The notes under the pieces were generated by a model that saw only the letters and a list, made by a program, of their open reading frames with translations, did no database searches and was not told where the DNA came from. Shown here one piece after another: positions 47,951 to 59,481 of a DNA stretch of 64,000 bases; positions within the stretch are counted from its first letter, which is position 1; the number at the start of each line of letters is the position of its first letter. Both the position numbers and the translations under genes were made by a program. Source of the DNA: Fusarium oxysporum f. sp. lycopersici 4287 (taxonomy: Eukaryota; Ascomycota; Sordariomycetes; Hypocreales; Nectriaceae); NCBI RefSeq assembly GCF_000149955.1, contig NC_030989.1:2241839-2305838 (forward strand), given 5' to 3'.

Positions 47951-47971
47951 ACCCCCGCGAAATGTTCTATA

Positions 47972-50779
47972 TCAGACCATGCCCCCACCGCGCCGGGATC
48001 GCTGCGTTTGTTGAAGCTGGTATATCATACCCAATACTCCTTCGCCAGGATCGTCGGTATTGGCTGCGCTGTTCTCCCGAGTCACCCCTTTCGCGGGGGA
48101 CGTTTCCCAGGTCGATTCACCTAGTTCTCCCCCTGGCTCGTACAGTTCGTCATCTTCCCCAGTTCGCCTCATGGCGCTATCTTCAGCTTCTTCAGTTATC
48201 TGGCTTTCCCCACGGAATCCTCGCGGATACCTTGACCAATGAAGACTACGTGCACCCATGTTCACTCCAGCAGGTTGATGATGTTGATCTAACAGGATAG
48301 ACGCCATTGGGGAGGGCTGTGGCATTGGTCCCGTACGTGGGCCCCGTCCACCGGGGGCTCTACTCCTGGCACGTCCCGTTTCCGCCCGACCAATATGAGA
48401 GCCCTGCATGTCTGCTCCTAATGATGGAGAAGCAAGTCCTGGGAAAGCTGGAGGTGGGTGAAAGGCTGGTTTTCCTCCAAACGGCGTATGGCCGGGGATG
48501 CCAGTTTTGGGGTTTGTAACGTAGTTGTCAAGGAACCCAAAGTAAGATGCGGCCATCTTGTTGTGCTTCGTTGAGTAGTAATCCTCACGAACATCCGGTC
48601 GTTGTCCCTGATGGCCCGTGTTACCTGGACCTTTCTGGAAATCGAATACCGCGAAGGAGCAGACATAACCGAGTCCGTCAACGTGGATTGTGAATTCGCG
48701 AAAGAAATCGACGATCTGGTCACTACATTTAGGTAGTGAAAACAAGAGCAACATAGGCGTCGTGACTATGCCCATCACCTCCTCCAGAAAGATGACTACT
48801 TTCATCTTGTAAAGCTCTGCAAATTCCTGTTTAACCTCGAAGCTGTGAAGCTTGTTTTTCCAGTGATCGGGCATGTAGTGTGTGTATTCAATGACATTCA
48901 TCAAGGCATATTCAGGATTGAACACCAATGTCTCTTCGGACACCATTCCTCGGGTGATTGCCCAAATGGCACCAAAGATTCCGAGATAGAATAGGACTGG
49001 TCTGTCTTTCGTGATCTCGAAATTAATAAAAAGCTCCGAGTCAAGAATAGAGCCCACAGCGAGAATGGCGGTGATTGCACCTGTCATGAAGGCGATGGTT
49101 CGCGCAATATCTTCAGTCATCCTCTTCGGGAACTGATCGATATACCGAGTCGCGAATGGATAAGACATGTGCAGCCTTTCGTAGAATATATGTGGCAGTT
49201 CGTTGAATTCGCGGAATTTCCATTCTGCAAGAGAAGTGTACTTGCGCGCTGCAGCTTGCTTGGGATCCTTTGTGTACTCCTGTAATTGAATTAGCTTTCA
49301 AAGAATAGAGTGCCTGGGCTCAACTACTGACATAATAATAAGTAAAGAAGTAAACAATGACAACATATGCAAGCACAACAGGCGCAAAGATAAGATTGAG
49401 GAACCCCGCGAACATCAGCCGCTGCTTCAGTTTCTGGCTCAAGAGACGTCTGCGATCTGGGCGCAAAAAGTCCTGCTGAACTTGGCCCAATTCGTTAAAG
49501 GCCATATCAAGGATGCAGTAATGAAGATACCATTCCATTGTCTTTGAAAATAGCTGGCGGCCGCGAAGAAACGGAACTGGTAACGACAAGTTCAGGACGT
49601 CCTTGTTGATCATTGCAATGAGGTAATTCTCTTTGCGCATAAGTCGATTAGCAATATCGTGTGCATCAAGCCGTTCCTTCGACTGGCTGCCAATGAACTG
49701 TCTCAGTTTCGGCGTGATGTTTGTTGCAGTCTTCGGGTTCTGCTCACGCAGCGCCATAATACGAGCCACAATGTCCTGCCAAGAAACAGTTTGCATGTCT
49801 TGTTCTGGGATATCCAGCAAGTAAATGTAAAAGTCCCTGATGTAGAGGAGGCGGCGAATCTCTACAAAGTATTGGACGCACTTCCAGATGAAGAAGAAGG
49901 TGTAAAGCCAAATCGCCAGGTTCCAGAGACCGGACATTCTGCGCGTGCATTGAGGAACTACAACTTCATGTAAAGACTTGCTGTGCGGAATCTTTGAGTA
50001 GTCGATGCATTGACACAGGAAAGTGAGCAACACCGCGACGAAAAGTGTCTCCCTAAAGCACCGATTAGCCACTGCTGTTTCGTGCCTTAATGACCGAATA
50101 CTTACAAGAGCCAGAGAGCGTTAGCACACAGAATGCACCACAGTCCCCCACCTTCATAATAGTCGTAAACATCCCGCATAAAGCTGTCTAGGTTTGAGGT
50201 GTTAACCCATCGCCAGAGTGCTTTCTCCCTCGGGTTACTCGCTATCGAGCCCCTAGCTACGGGCATAGGCTGTGGCCCAGCGGGCGCCCCATATCTGTTT
50301 TCTTGATGAAGTTGTTGCTGAGCTGTTGCTGCTTCCCACTGGGCCCTTGCCCGTGCTGATGATGGGCCTGCAGCTTCTGGACTTCGAGGATTGTTGGATG
50401 GGGCTGCTCGTCTGGGCGATGCTGGGGGCAAGTTTACGGCTTCGTTTGGCTCCATGAGTAACGATGCAGGTACCTCGTTGTCACCGTCGTCGTCCTGCTG
50501 GTGCCATCGCGGCGAGGGTCCGCCGGGACTTTGAACCTGCTTCCTTAGTGTCTTAGCCCTTCCTTTGCCCTTTGGGTCCAGAGCTGCACTTTCTATTGTC
50601 ATGCGGCTATCGCCAACATCGAGTCCTTCGGGATGAAAATCGTCATCAAATCGATGGCCAAGGTTCTCTTCGTCGATGCCGGGATCGTACTCGTCATCAT
50701 CTCCAGAACGTAGCTGTTCGTAAAACGATCGTGACCCTCTTGCGGGGAAATTCGATCGGGAGAATAATTTCGAGGACAT
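47972..50779 (-). CDS. ATG9: Autophagy-related lipid scramblase Atg9
   Basis: Atg9 is the multispanning membrane protein of Golgi-derived vesicles that seed autophagosomes. Exons 50779-50106, 50052-49332 and 49279-47972 give 900 residues. The N-terminal 200 residues are disordered, acidic and Pro/Ser-rich. The core starts with NLDSFMRDVYDYYEGGGLWC and the first membrane helix (ETLFVAVLLTFLCQCIDYSK across the intron). Further landmarks are MSGLWNLAIWLYTFFFIWKC, DMQTVSWQDIVARIMALREQ, MRKENYLIAMINKDVLNLSL, LHYCILDMAFNELGQVQQDF, FRLFNELPH-like FREFNELPHIFYERL, EYTHYMPDHWKNKLHS, KVVIFLEEVMGIVTTPMLLL and FTIHVDGLGYVCSFAVFDF. The C-terminal 250 residues are Pro/Gly/Arg-rich and disordered. It is head to head with COG6. 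Confidence 0.97.
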
Positions 50780-51549
50780 ATCGAATTCTGTCGATGAATC
50801 AAGCGTAAAGATCGGCGGGCATGTTGGTTCGGGGTCGAGTCTAAGGCGATTAATGATGTTGATGCTGGGTTGTTGTCTTGCCGTAAATGCGAGACGAGCA
50901 GGGGTTGCTTCCACCTTGACGATGAAATAATTGGACTTGGACTTTGTTGAACTTAGGGATCCAGGAATTATGATGAACGTAACTTTATTCGCTGAATGTC
51001 AGTGAAATATGGAGGATAGGTAACCCAAGGTCACGAGGGGACGTTGATCACGATAAGCGTGACTCGAGGCACATGCCTACTCCAAGCAAGGGGACTGTCC
51101 GGTGTGACGGAGTCTAATCAAATGGGAGTTGGAGACCACAAAGAAACCCTGCGCCTCGGACCTGAAATAAAAGTGAATAAATCACTCGCAGGTTGATGGA
51201 TAGACAGACAGTTTAATGCTCCAGGCATCACCAGCCGCTGGTATGACGCTACAGAGCGGTGTGCGATTCTGCCAGACAAATACCGATAAGATCCAATGAA
51301 TGGTTGCACACCGCCTTCCCCTTCCATGCACCCTTTACGACACCTGGCACTCTACATGATCGTCCTTGTCTTATACGGAGTATCTGTATAGAGATCGCTC
51401 GTGATCGCTGTTGGTTTTAGAATTCAAATTAACAGATTTACTTAGGCGCTCCATCGAGCTTGATCGATTAATGGGCTTGCGCGGAATAAGTTAAAGTTTG
51501 CTGCCTGCAACAACTCGACTGAGCAGCATTACTGCTGTTTTATTACAAT
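50780..51549. promoter_or_regulatory. Divergent spacer ATG9 / COG6
   Basis: These 770 bases lie between the two start codons and presumably hold both promoters. No element is recognised with confidence. Confidence 0.4.
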
Positions 51550-53680
51550 ATGGCACCTACAGATCGCTCATTGTCATTGAAGAGCCTGCCTATGAGAGAT
51601 GCCTCTGTTTCAGGACTTCTTGCTCCAGATGGCTATCCACAAACTCCCTCAACACCAAGAGGGATCACTCCACTCATATCCAAAGTAACCAGTGTCCTTT
51701 CAACGACTCATTCTGATACTGAGTTTCGAGACGCTCTCGCTCTTCTTGATGAACGTGGAATCCAAAACGATGCTGAAACTCGTCGGCGTGTTCGACTAGA
51801 CCTACAAAAAGAAGTCATTGACAGTAATGGAGAAGTTATTGCCGAATTTGGGCGGGTTGCAGAGGTGGGTTCAAGCATTTGTTTTACAGAAAATCGTACC
51901 AACATGGCAATAGCAACTTCGGCGTATCAAAACAACTATTGACAAGCTTAACAATGGTTACGCGGACATGAAAAGCCAAGTTGTCGAAGCTCATAGGCAG
52001 ACATTGCCAGCACTCTCCGAGGCATCCTCTCTCCTGGAGCAAAAGAGACAGGTTGAGGTGAAGCAAGAGCTTCTCGGTGCTTTCAAGAAGCATTTTGTCA
52101 TGTCGGAGAATGAGGTTGCCGCACTTACTCAAACAGCTGAGCCAGTAGATGACCGCTTCTTCGATGCCTTGAGCAAAGCGAAAAAGATCAGCAAAGATTG
52201 TGAGATCCTGCTTGGATTCGAGAAACAGACTTTGGGTCTAGAACTGATGGAGCAAACGTCAAAGAACATCAATCTTGGTTTCCAAAAGCTTTACAAATGG
52301 ATACAGCGAGAGTTCAAGACATTGAATCTCGAAAATCCGCAGATGAACTCATCAATTCGCCGGGCATTGCGAGTTCTTGCCGAAAGGCCGTCACTGTTCC
52401 AGAACTGCCTAGACTTTTTCTCCGAGGCTCGAGAACGAATCCTTTCAGACTCGTTCTATGTCGCTTTGACAGGTGCCTCGCCCTCTGGCACTGAAGATCC
52501 CTCTGTCAAGCCCATCGACATGCTGGCACATGATCCGCTACGCTACGTGGGTGACATGCTAGCTTGGATTCATTCAGCCACTGTCAGTGAACGTGAGGCA
52601 TTGGAGGTTTTGTTTGTCGCAGAGGGGGAGGAACTTGCCAAGGGTTTCAAATCTGGCCGAGACGCAGAGATCTGGCGCCTCATTGCAGAGGACGATGAGG
52701 CTGAGGCTGACTTTAATGCGCTCAAGGCACTGAACGACCTAGTCGACCGCGATATCTCTGGAGCGGCCCGCGTGCTTCGCCAAAGGATGGAGCAGGTGAT
52801 CCAAGCCAACGAAGACACCATACCCGCCTATAAACTCGCAAATCTGATCAATTTCTACCGGATCACTTTCCAAAAAACGCTCGGTCCCAACTCCAACTTG
52901 GTAGAGTTGATTGGAGGCCTGGAAACAGAGGCCTTACGCCAGTTCCGAGCACTTGTCAGAGATCACATTGCAACTCTACAGGGAGAATTCCAGCACGCTC
53001 CATTAGACCTTGGCCCACCTGCATTTTTACAAGATTCGCTCAAACAACTTAAGGCCATCATCAAAACTTACGACTCCTCCTTATCGACCTCGGAGGATCG
53101 CGAGAGCGAGTTCGAGAATGTGCTTTTGGAAGCCTTTGAACCATTCATGTCCGGTTGTGAAAACATGGCTAAGAACATGAATGCCCAGAACGGTGCGATC
53201 TTCCTGATTAATTGTATATCTTCTGCGATAGCATGTCTAGAGCCGTTCGAGTTCACGCAACGTCGAACTAAACTACTGCGAGAGAAGTCAGATGATGCGG
53301 CTAAAGGACTCATTACAAGTCAATACCAATTCCTTCGAAAGGGGTCAGGGTTAGATGCAATTTTCACGAAGCTGGAGGAGGATGACGACAAGAACGCTTC
53401 CTTGCTGGATGACAAAGAGCTCGCTCAAGCAAGCCAGAGATTGGATGACTTTCTGCCATCAGCACTCATGGACGCTATGGATAATCTGAAGCACCTGCAG
53501 GATTCGAAGTTGGCTCGACAAATTACTGAGGAGGCAGCAGAACAGTTCTGCAATGACTTTGAACAGCTAGAAGAGGTTATAACTGAGGGGGATGATGAAT
53601 CTGTTGATTCAGAAGAGGACGAAGGTCTACGGTCGGTTTTCCCTAGAACAACTGCCGAGATTCGTGTATTGCTTTCATAG
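51550..53680 (+). CDS. COG6: Conserved oligomeric Golgi complex subunit 6
   Basis: Cog6 belongs to the lobe B of the COG tether, which guides retrograde vesicles within the Golgi. Exons 51550-51864 and 51914-53680 (intron 51865-51913, 49 bases) give 693 residues. Conserved N-terminal landmarks are [40 protein letters not shown] and a coiled coil ([20 protein letters not shown]). The family core follows: [60 protein letters not shown] and [20 protein letters not shown]. Helical C-terminal sequence follows, with [20 protein letters not shown], and a short acidic insert before the end ([14 protein letters not shown]). Length matches fungal Cog6. Confidence 0.94.
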
Positions 53681-54316
53681 ATAAAGGGGCGATATAGATG
53701 GCCCAGGAGTAAGCATGTAGAGAAGCTAGACATACAGCTGAGCAGAAGTGCAAAATTATATAAGTACCTAACAACTCGCGTACTCTATCAGATTACTTTA
53801 TCCGCAAACGGCTGGATCATAATTTAACGATTGGCTTTACATGTTTCCACAGCTGTTCTTGGGCGCTCTATCATAGCTCATTAGTATGTATGAGGCTCAT
53901 TGTCTACCCCGCCACCATCTATTGCGACTAGGATGGGCGGTGCGATCCTGGACTACGTCACCGCCTGCCCAAGTTTAACCTGCTAATCCATGTCAGGTAT
54001 GCAGGTCGATCAACTTGATCACGTTTAACTATCATCAGCAGAGACAGCGCCTTATACCATCGGCCTTGACTCGATCACGTCTTTTTTTTCAATCACACCA
54101 AACACCACAACGTGCGCGACCCTGTTATACCACGGCATTGGCTCATCAACTCAACTGCTCAGCCTAAACGCGTCCCCACCTAAACAACCTTCACAATCTG
54201 CTCTGCTCGCCGAACACATAACAGTTAACACCACGGCAGTCTTTAACAGTCGGCGGGCTAGGGCGCAACTGAAGCCAGTCTCTGGGCTACTATGGTAGTG
54301 ATTTGCAGTGGGAGCC
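53681..54316. other. Intergenic, COG6 to AAA ATPase gene
   Basis: 636 bases of 3' flank and promoter. An ACGCGT lies near 54168. No gene is seen. Confidence 0.45.
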
Positions 54317-56840
54317 ATGTTACGGAACAGGGCCCTGGCTGTTTTGCAGAAGACCTACGATGATAGTTATCTAAGTTGCTCGACTGCTATTTACTATGAA
54401 GGCCAGGTAAGACTTGGCGATTTCGCTTCCATCAATTATCTACTAATCACTGGCTTGGGTCCTAGGGTAATGAGATAGAAGCCATGCGACATTGGCGAGC
54501 TGCCCTTGATCAGATCTATGATTACAATGCAAATCGGGCACCCCCCGCATATGGCCCACGTACAGACACCGAGAAAGCCTTACAAGAGGCTCTGAAACAG
54601 CTCGAATTACAATGTAAAGAACGAATCGATCTTCTGGAAGCTCTCAGAATCTCGCGGCAAGAAGAGATGACCACCCCGCAACCACCACCCGGCAAGTTGA
54701 CAAAGCGACCAAGTATTCCTGAGGGAAGAGGTTCTCTTGGACAGGGCACAATCACCGCCATGCAGTATTCTGAACTATCACGACCAACCCTTCCACACCG
54801 TCCATCACAGCCTCGGCGTACATCATCAGAACTCGCTATCGTGGATGGACCCAGCACACATCTAGATCCAAACATGGCCTTCCCGTCGCTCTCTCGGTCT
54901 GCATCGCCTGGAGGACCAGCTCTACCACCGAGACCGAACAAGACTTTACGGACACCAAGCCCAGAAAAGCACACCATGAGGACGACTTTACGTTCCGGTA
55001 AATTAGGAGAAAAGTCCACCAAACCGCGAAAGCCAGCAAAGCCACTCACCGAAGGATCAAGCAAAGCAGCGACTTTGGCATGGAGCGCGCTCGGTTCAAG
55101 GGAAAGATTCGCGAGGGGGGCCCAGTCGGAGTCCACTCCAGCAACAGCGAGCCCTAGCTCTCGCACTTCCTTGGATCAAATTCGCAGGCCAGTACCAACG
55201 CAATGGGATAGTCACTCGAGGCGTTTGGTTGTGCCAAAGGACCGCGATCTTGATGGAGAACCTTCAGGAAATACACGACACTCTGATGAGTACTGTTACG
55301 CCCGTCCATCCATGCTATCGGTCACTGCTGCTTCCAGTGCTTTAAATTCGTCTTCGTATCAAGATTTACCTTCATCAGATGCTTACACAAGTCGAACAGA
55401 TCGATTGCCCAACTCGCGCAACGGATTCGCTTCGCCATCGCCACGCAAAGTATCGAGGCAAGAGCGAGCCAACGATACTGAGACCGGCGACGATTCTGGA
55501 GAGGCATCAGAGAGGAGAAGTGTGTCAAACAACTTAACAACCCGTAGTCCAGCAGCGAGGCAGCCTGGAAGATCTTTAAAACCCTCAAGGCCTCATGCTG
55601 AGAGCAGAGATAGGTCACGACGGCGTGAACGCAAGGTTCGGCAAGTTTCCACCTCAAGCGCCTCTGACGATGACACGAATGGGACAAGTTCCAGACCACG
55701 TCGAGTGAAGGAGAAAGAAGCTCCTATAGAAGCCGGTTCCCAAGAGGATGATTCAGATGCGTCTGAATCAGAGACTTTAGAAAAGTCCCCTGACGATATG
55801 AGTGAATGGAAAAACAAGAAGAAGCAAATTTTGAAGAACCTGCCCGCTGGCGTCGATACAGCAGCCGCCAAGCAAATATTGAACGATATTGTCGTTCAAG
55901 GTGATGAGGTTCATTGGAGTGATGTGGCTGGTCTTGAAATTGCAAAGAACGCACTTCGAGAGACTGTTGTTTATCCATTTTTACGGCCCGATCTTTTCAT
56001 GGGCCTCCGAGAACCAGCCAGAGGAATGCTCCTATTTGGACCGCCAGGAACAGGAAAGACTATGCTCGCGAGGGCTGTGGCAACAGAGTCTAAGTCAACA
56101 TTCTTTTCGATTTCGGCAAGCAGCCTGACAAGCAAATACTTGGGAGAGTCGGAAAAGCTGGTACGAGCTCTTTTTGGATTGGCCCGGACACTGGCACCCA
56201 GTATTATCTTTGTGGACGAGATCGACTCGCTGCTTTCACAGAGATCAGGGTCTGGAGAGCACGAAGCCACCATGAGGATTAAGACAGAGTTTCTTATTCA
56301 GTGGAGCGATCTTCAACGTGCTGCTGCTGGAAGAGAAGCGACCGAGAAAGACAAGGAAAGGGGGGACGCCAACCGAGTCCTTGTGTTGGCGGCGACGAAC
56401 CTCCCCTGGGCAATTGACGAGGCGGCTCGAAGACGTTTTGTGCGACGACAATACATCCCGCTACCTGAACCGACTACTCGCGAGACACAGCTCAGGACCC
56501 TTCTGGGTCAGCAGAAACATGACTTGTCTAATGATGATATCCTCAAGTTGGTGGAATTGACAGATGGTGGGTAGTTCTTTCATACGTTTCATGCAAACCC
56601 AACTGATTTGTGATTGCAGGTTTTTCAGGTTCAGATATTACAGCCTTGGCTAAGGATGCAGCCATGGGACCATTGCGATCCCTTGGAGAGGCACTGTTAC
56701 ACATGACTATGGATGAGATCCGACCAATTCAATTGTCCGATTTCGAGGCGAGCTTGACGACCATACGGCCGAGTGTCAGTAAAGCTGGTCTAAAAGAGTA
56801 CGAAGACTGGGCGACAGAGTTTGGAGAAAGGGGGGGATAG
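54317..56840 (+). CDS. SAP1: MIT-like plus AAA ATPase, Sap1/Yta6 type (meiotic clade)
   Basis: Exons 54317-54406, 54466-56566 and 56620-56840 give 803 residues. The first exon plus the start of exon 2 forms an MIT-like helical bundle ([36 protein letters not shown]). A long disordered Ser/Pro/Arg linker (about 95-480) follows. Then comes one AAA domain: [20 protein letters not shown], Walker A GPPGTGKT (555-562), pore loop [19 protein letters not shown], Walker B IIFVDEID (610-617), sensor 1 [14 protein letters not shown], arginine fingers [10 protein letters not shown], and the C-terminal helix region [20 protein letters not shown] ending in the Vps4-type [17 protein letters not shown]. Domain order fits yeast Sap1/Yta6, relatives of spastin and fidgetin. 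The exact role in fungi is poorly known; cortical anchoring or microtubule and ESCRT-like remodelling are possibilities. Confidence 0.9.
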
Positions 56841-57196
56841 ATAGACTGCAATTATTCTGGTAAACAAACATGTAACAAAAAGGCACAGGTACATTATATG
56901 CGCAGGGGCATCATGGATAGCACAACCCCAGTCCGACACACTGGGCTACAGGTAAAGGGGTTGTAAACGGGCTGAATGTCTAGTATGTCATTTATATGTT
57001 ACAAATGGTACAGTTGGTTTAACAGCTCCTTCTCTGTTGCCATGATCCTCCCGCATGATATCGTACAGAACTTAGCTGTTCCAGCCCTCTGTTCCTATCG
57101 CCTTGTCCCAAAAAGCAGGTATCCCGCATTGTCCATTCCTATCTCATCACCTGGAGATGTTGCAGTCATGTGTCGTAATATCAAGGTTGAATAAGT
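56841..57196. other. Short convergent spacer
   Basis: 356 bases of 3' flanks between the AAA ATPase and uS17m genes, with no gene seen. Confidence 0.5.
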
Positions 57197-57764
57197 TTAA
57201 TCGACGTCGCTTGCCGATGTCTGAGGTTTGCGCTTCTGCTGAGCTTCCTCCCATGCTTTACGTTTGGCCTCCTTCTTTTCGTTTTCCAAACGCTTCTCTT
57301 CCAGCCTCTGGTTCTCCTCTTCTTGTCTTCTCGCCGCCCTTCGTTCATCCTTCTTGGCCTTCTTAGCCTCGTAATCCGCTATCCTTTCCTCTAACGTGGG
57401 CACGGGAGGGCGCTCTGTGATGGGCGTTCCATAAGGCGCAATAATGTGCTTGATAACGTGACGCTTGTGCTGGGAGGTTGGCCATCCAGGAACAATGGAA
57501 ACGACATCGCCGGTTCGGAGGGATGAGTTGGGATCGTGGACGAGATAGTGCTTAGGGTCGGCAAACCACTAGAGACCCATTTTAGCCTATGTTCTTGATG
57601 CTATGAAGTGCACTTGGGAGTTCTCTCACCTTGTTGACGATCTTGTTCCATTTTTGACCGCCAACTCGGACCTTGACAGTCTTGTCCATTAGGCCAGCAG
57701 AGACAACAACACCATGAAGCTCGTGTGTCACACGGCGCGCAGCCTTTGCTACGGGAGAAGACAT
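57197..57764 (-). CDS. MRPS17: Mitochondrial small-subunit ribosomal protein uS17m
   Basis: Exons 57764-57630 and 57568-57197 (intron 57629-57569) give 168 residues. Residues 1-95 are an S17/OB-fold: RRVTHELHGVVVSAGLMDKT, VKVRVGGQKWNKIVNK, then across the intron WFADPKHYLVHDPNSSLRTG and DVVSIVPGWPTSQHKRHVIK. The GDVV and the S/T-K-KRHVI-like end of the S17 fold are typical. A fungal extension follows, VPTLEERIADYEAKKAKKDE, then a long Lys/Arg/Glu helix. It has no long cleavable presequence, but the Arg-rich start (VAKAARR) may serve. The extended C-terminus and weak match to cytosolic uS17 point to the mitochondrial 37S subunit. Confidence 0.9.
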
Positions 57765-58579
57765 GGTGAATATGTCTCTTCTGTCCAGTTGAGTGTTGGC
57801 TCGCTTGTCTGGCAGGCCTGAAGTGTTGCTGGTTCAACAGTTGCTCGTCACGGTCAATTGTTCGATATCCAACTCGTAGAGGCTCTCTAAAATTCGGTAG
57901 CCAATGAGGAACGGTACAGGGCGACAGAGATTATGTAAGTGCTCTACGATATGGGCCCCGCCGATTGGCTGGATAGGACCTCACACGACTCGACGGTATC
58001 CTCGTGCCTGCAACTTCTAAGCGAGAACTCATTTAACCGCAATGCTAGACTATGGGGAACGAGTTAATGTGATGATTGTCTCTTTAGGCGTTAGGTGAGA
58101 CCATATTGAGTACAAAAACGTCTTTTTGAGGGAATTATCGGTCATTATACAACGATTTCATCCTTCGAAATACTCCGAACCCGCATGTCCTGCCCGTTCG
58201 GCATCCGGGACCCGCTGACAGTGCGTGAGCTTCGGCGAGATGTGGGGGCCGCTACCTTCAGAATATGGCTTGGCCTCAGGGTTCAATATCCGTAGCACCT
58301 TGTTTATTACAAGCACCGCTTTTTTTTTTCCTCAGAGACTAATTTTCACCCTTTCTTTTCATCTTGACCTGCACGCGACAAGCTTCAATTCAGCCGACAA
58401 CAATCGCATATATACACACAATCGTATTGTCTCGGTAACTCACTGTTCCAGTATCTACCGATTCATACTGTCTTGTCTGTCCGTGACTGTTTCGAGACAC
58501 TCTTGAGTAACCAACATCCAAGCTCAACTCCCCCACTTACCTTTTTCTCTCGGTCTCGCCCTCTCTCTTCTCCTTCATC
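57765..58579. promoter_or_regulatory. Divergent promoter uS17m / EMG1
   Basis: These 815 bases lie between the two start codons. They contain a CCAAT box at 57901-57905 and an inverted one (ATTGG) at 57964-57968, 59 bases apart in a spot suited to the uS17m promoter. C/T-rich leader sequence precedes EMG1. Confidence 0.45.
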
Positions 58580-59481
58580 ATGTCTTCGCCCGAGCGTCGA
58601 ACTGCTGGAGTCAAGCGACCTCGTAAGAGCCAACCAAGAACTCGACCTGCAATTCCTACAGAGTCGTCATTGACATGTTGGAAAATATAGGCACACAATC
58701 TCTCCCTCCCCCCTCGCTGCCTCAGCTGGTTGCCGAGCAGAGCACCCCCATCCCTCCCACTGACAAGGACTCTCAGCGTCTGATCGTCGTCCTGTCCAAT
58801 GCCAGTCTTGAGACGTACAAGGCTTCTCACGGAGGCACCAGCCGCAACCGTGAGGACAAGTACTCTCTGCTCAACAGCGATGAGCACATCGGTGTCATGC
58901 GCAAGATGAATCGGGACATTAGTGATGCTCGTCCCGACATCACCCATCAGGTTTCAACTCTGATCTTCTGAGTCGGCATTCAACATGCTGACCATTTCTC
59001 TTAGTGTTTACTAACCCTTCTGGATTCGCCCATCAACAAAGCCGGCAAGCTCCAGATCTACATCCATACTGCCAAGGGTGTCTTGATTGAGGTCTCGCCC
59101 TCAGTCCGTATTCCACGAACATTCAAGCGATTTGCCGGTCTGATGGTGCAACTCTTGCACCGTCTGTCCATCCGCTCCACCAACTCTAACGAGAAGTTGC
59201 TTCGAGTGATCCAGAACCCCATCACTGACCACTTGCCTCCCAATTGCCGCAAGGTTACTCTGAGTTTCGATGCGCCACTTGTCAAGGTTCGTGAGTACGT
59301 TGAAACTGTGGATTCCAAGGATAGCATCTGTGTCTTCGTTGGCGCTATGGCTAAGGGTGAGGATAACTTCGCCGATGCGCTTGTTGACGAGAAAATCTCC
59401 ATCAGCAACTACTCTCTGTCTGCTAGTGTTGCTTGCAGCAAGTTCTGTCACGCGGCTGAAGATGTCTGGGACATTATGTAA
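58580..59481 (+). CDS. EMG1: 18S rRNA N1-specific pseudouridine methyltransferase Emg1/Nep1
   Basis: This SPOUT-fold enzyme of the small-subunit processome methylates the hypermodified pseudouridine of 18S rRNA. Exons 58580-58622, 58691-58950 and 59005-59481 give 259 residues. After a short basic N-terminus ([15 protein letters not shown]) come [15 protein letters not shown] and [20 protein letters not shown], then [20 protein letters not shown] (Asp and Arg conserved in Nep1). [40 protein letters not shown] and [20 protein letters not shown] follow. The SAM-binding knot is [20 protein letters not shown] followed by [20 protein letters not shown]. All hallmark motifs are intact. Confidence 0.96.

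Larger units (their letters stand above)
45205..47971. other. Intergenic, mitoferrin promoter to ATG9 3' end
   Basis: 2.77 kb without a gene. Near mitoferrin there is a GATAAG (about 45424-45429) and CCAAT boxes in both directions (45715-45719 inverted, 45790-45794). Such sites would suit control by iron GATA and CCAAT-binding/HapX factors, but single short matches prove little. Simple repeats are listed separately. Confidence 0.45.
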
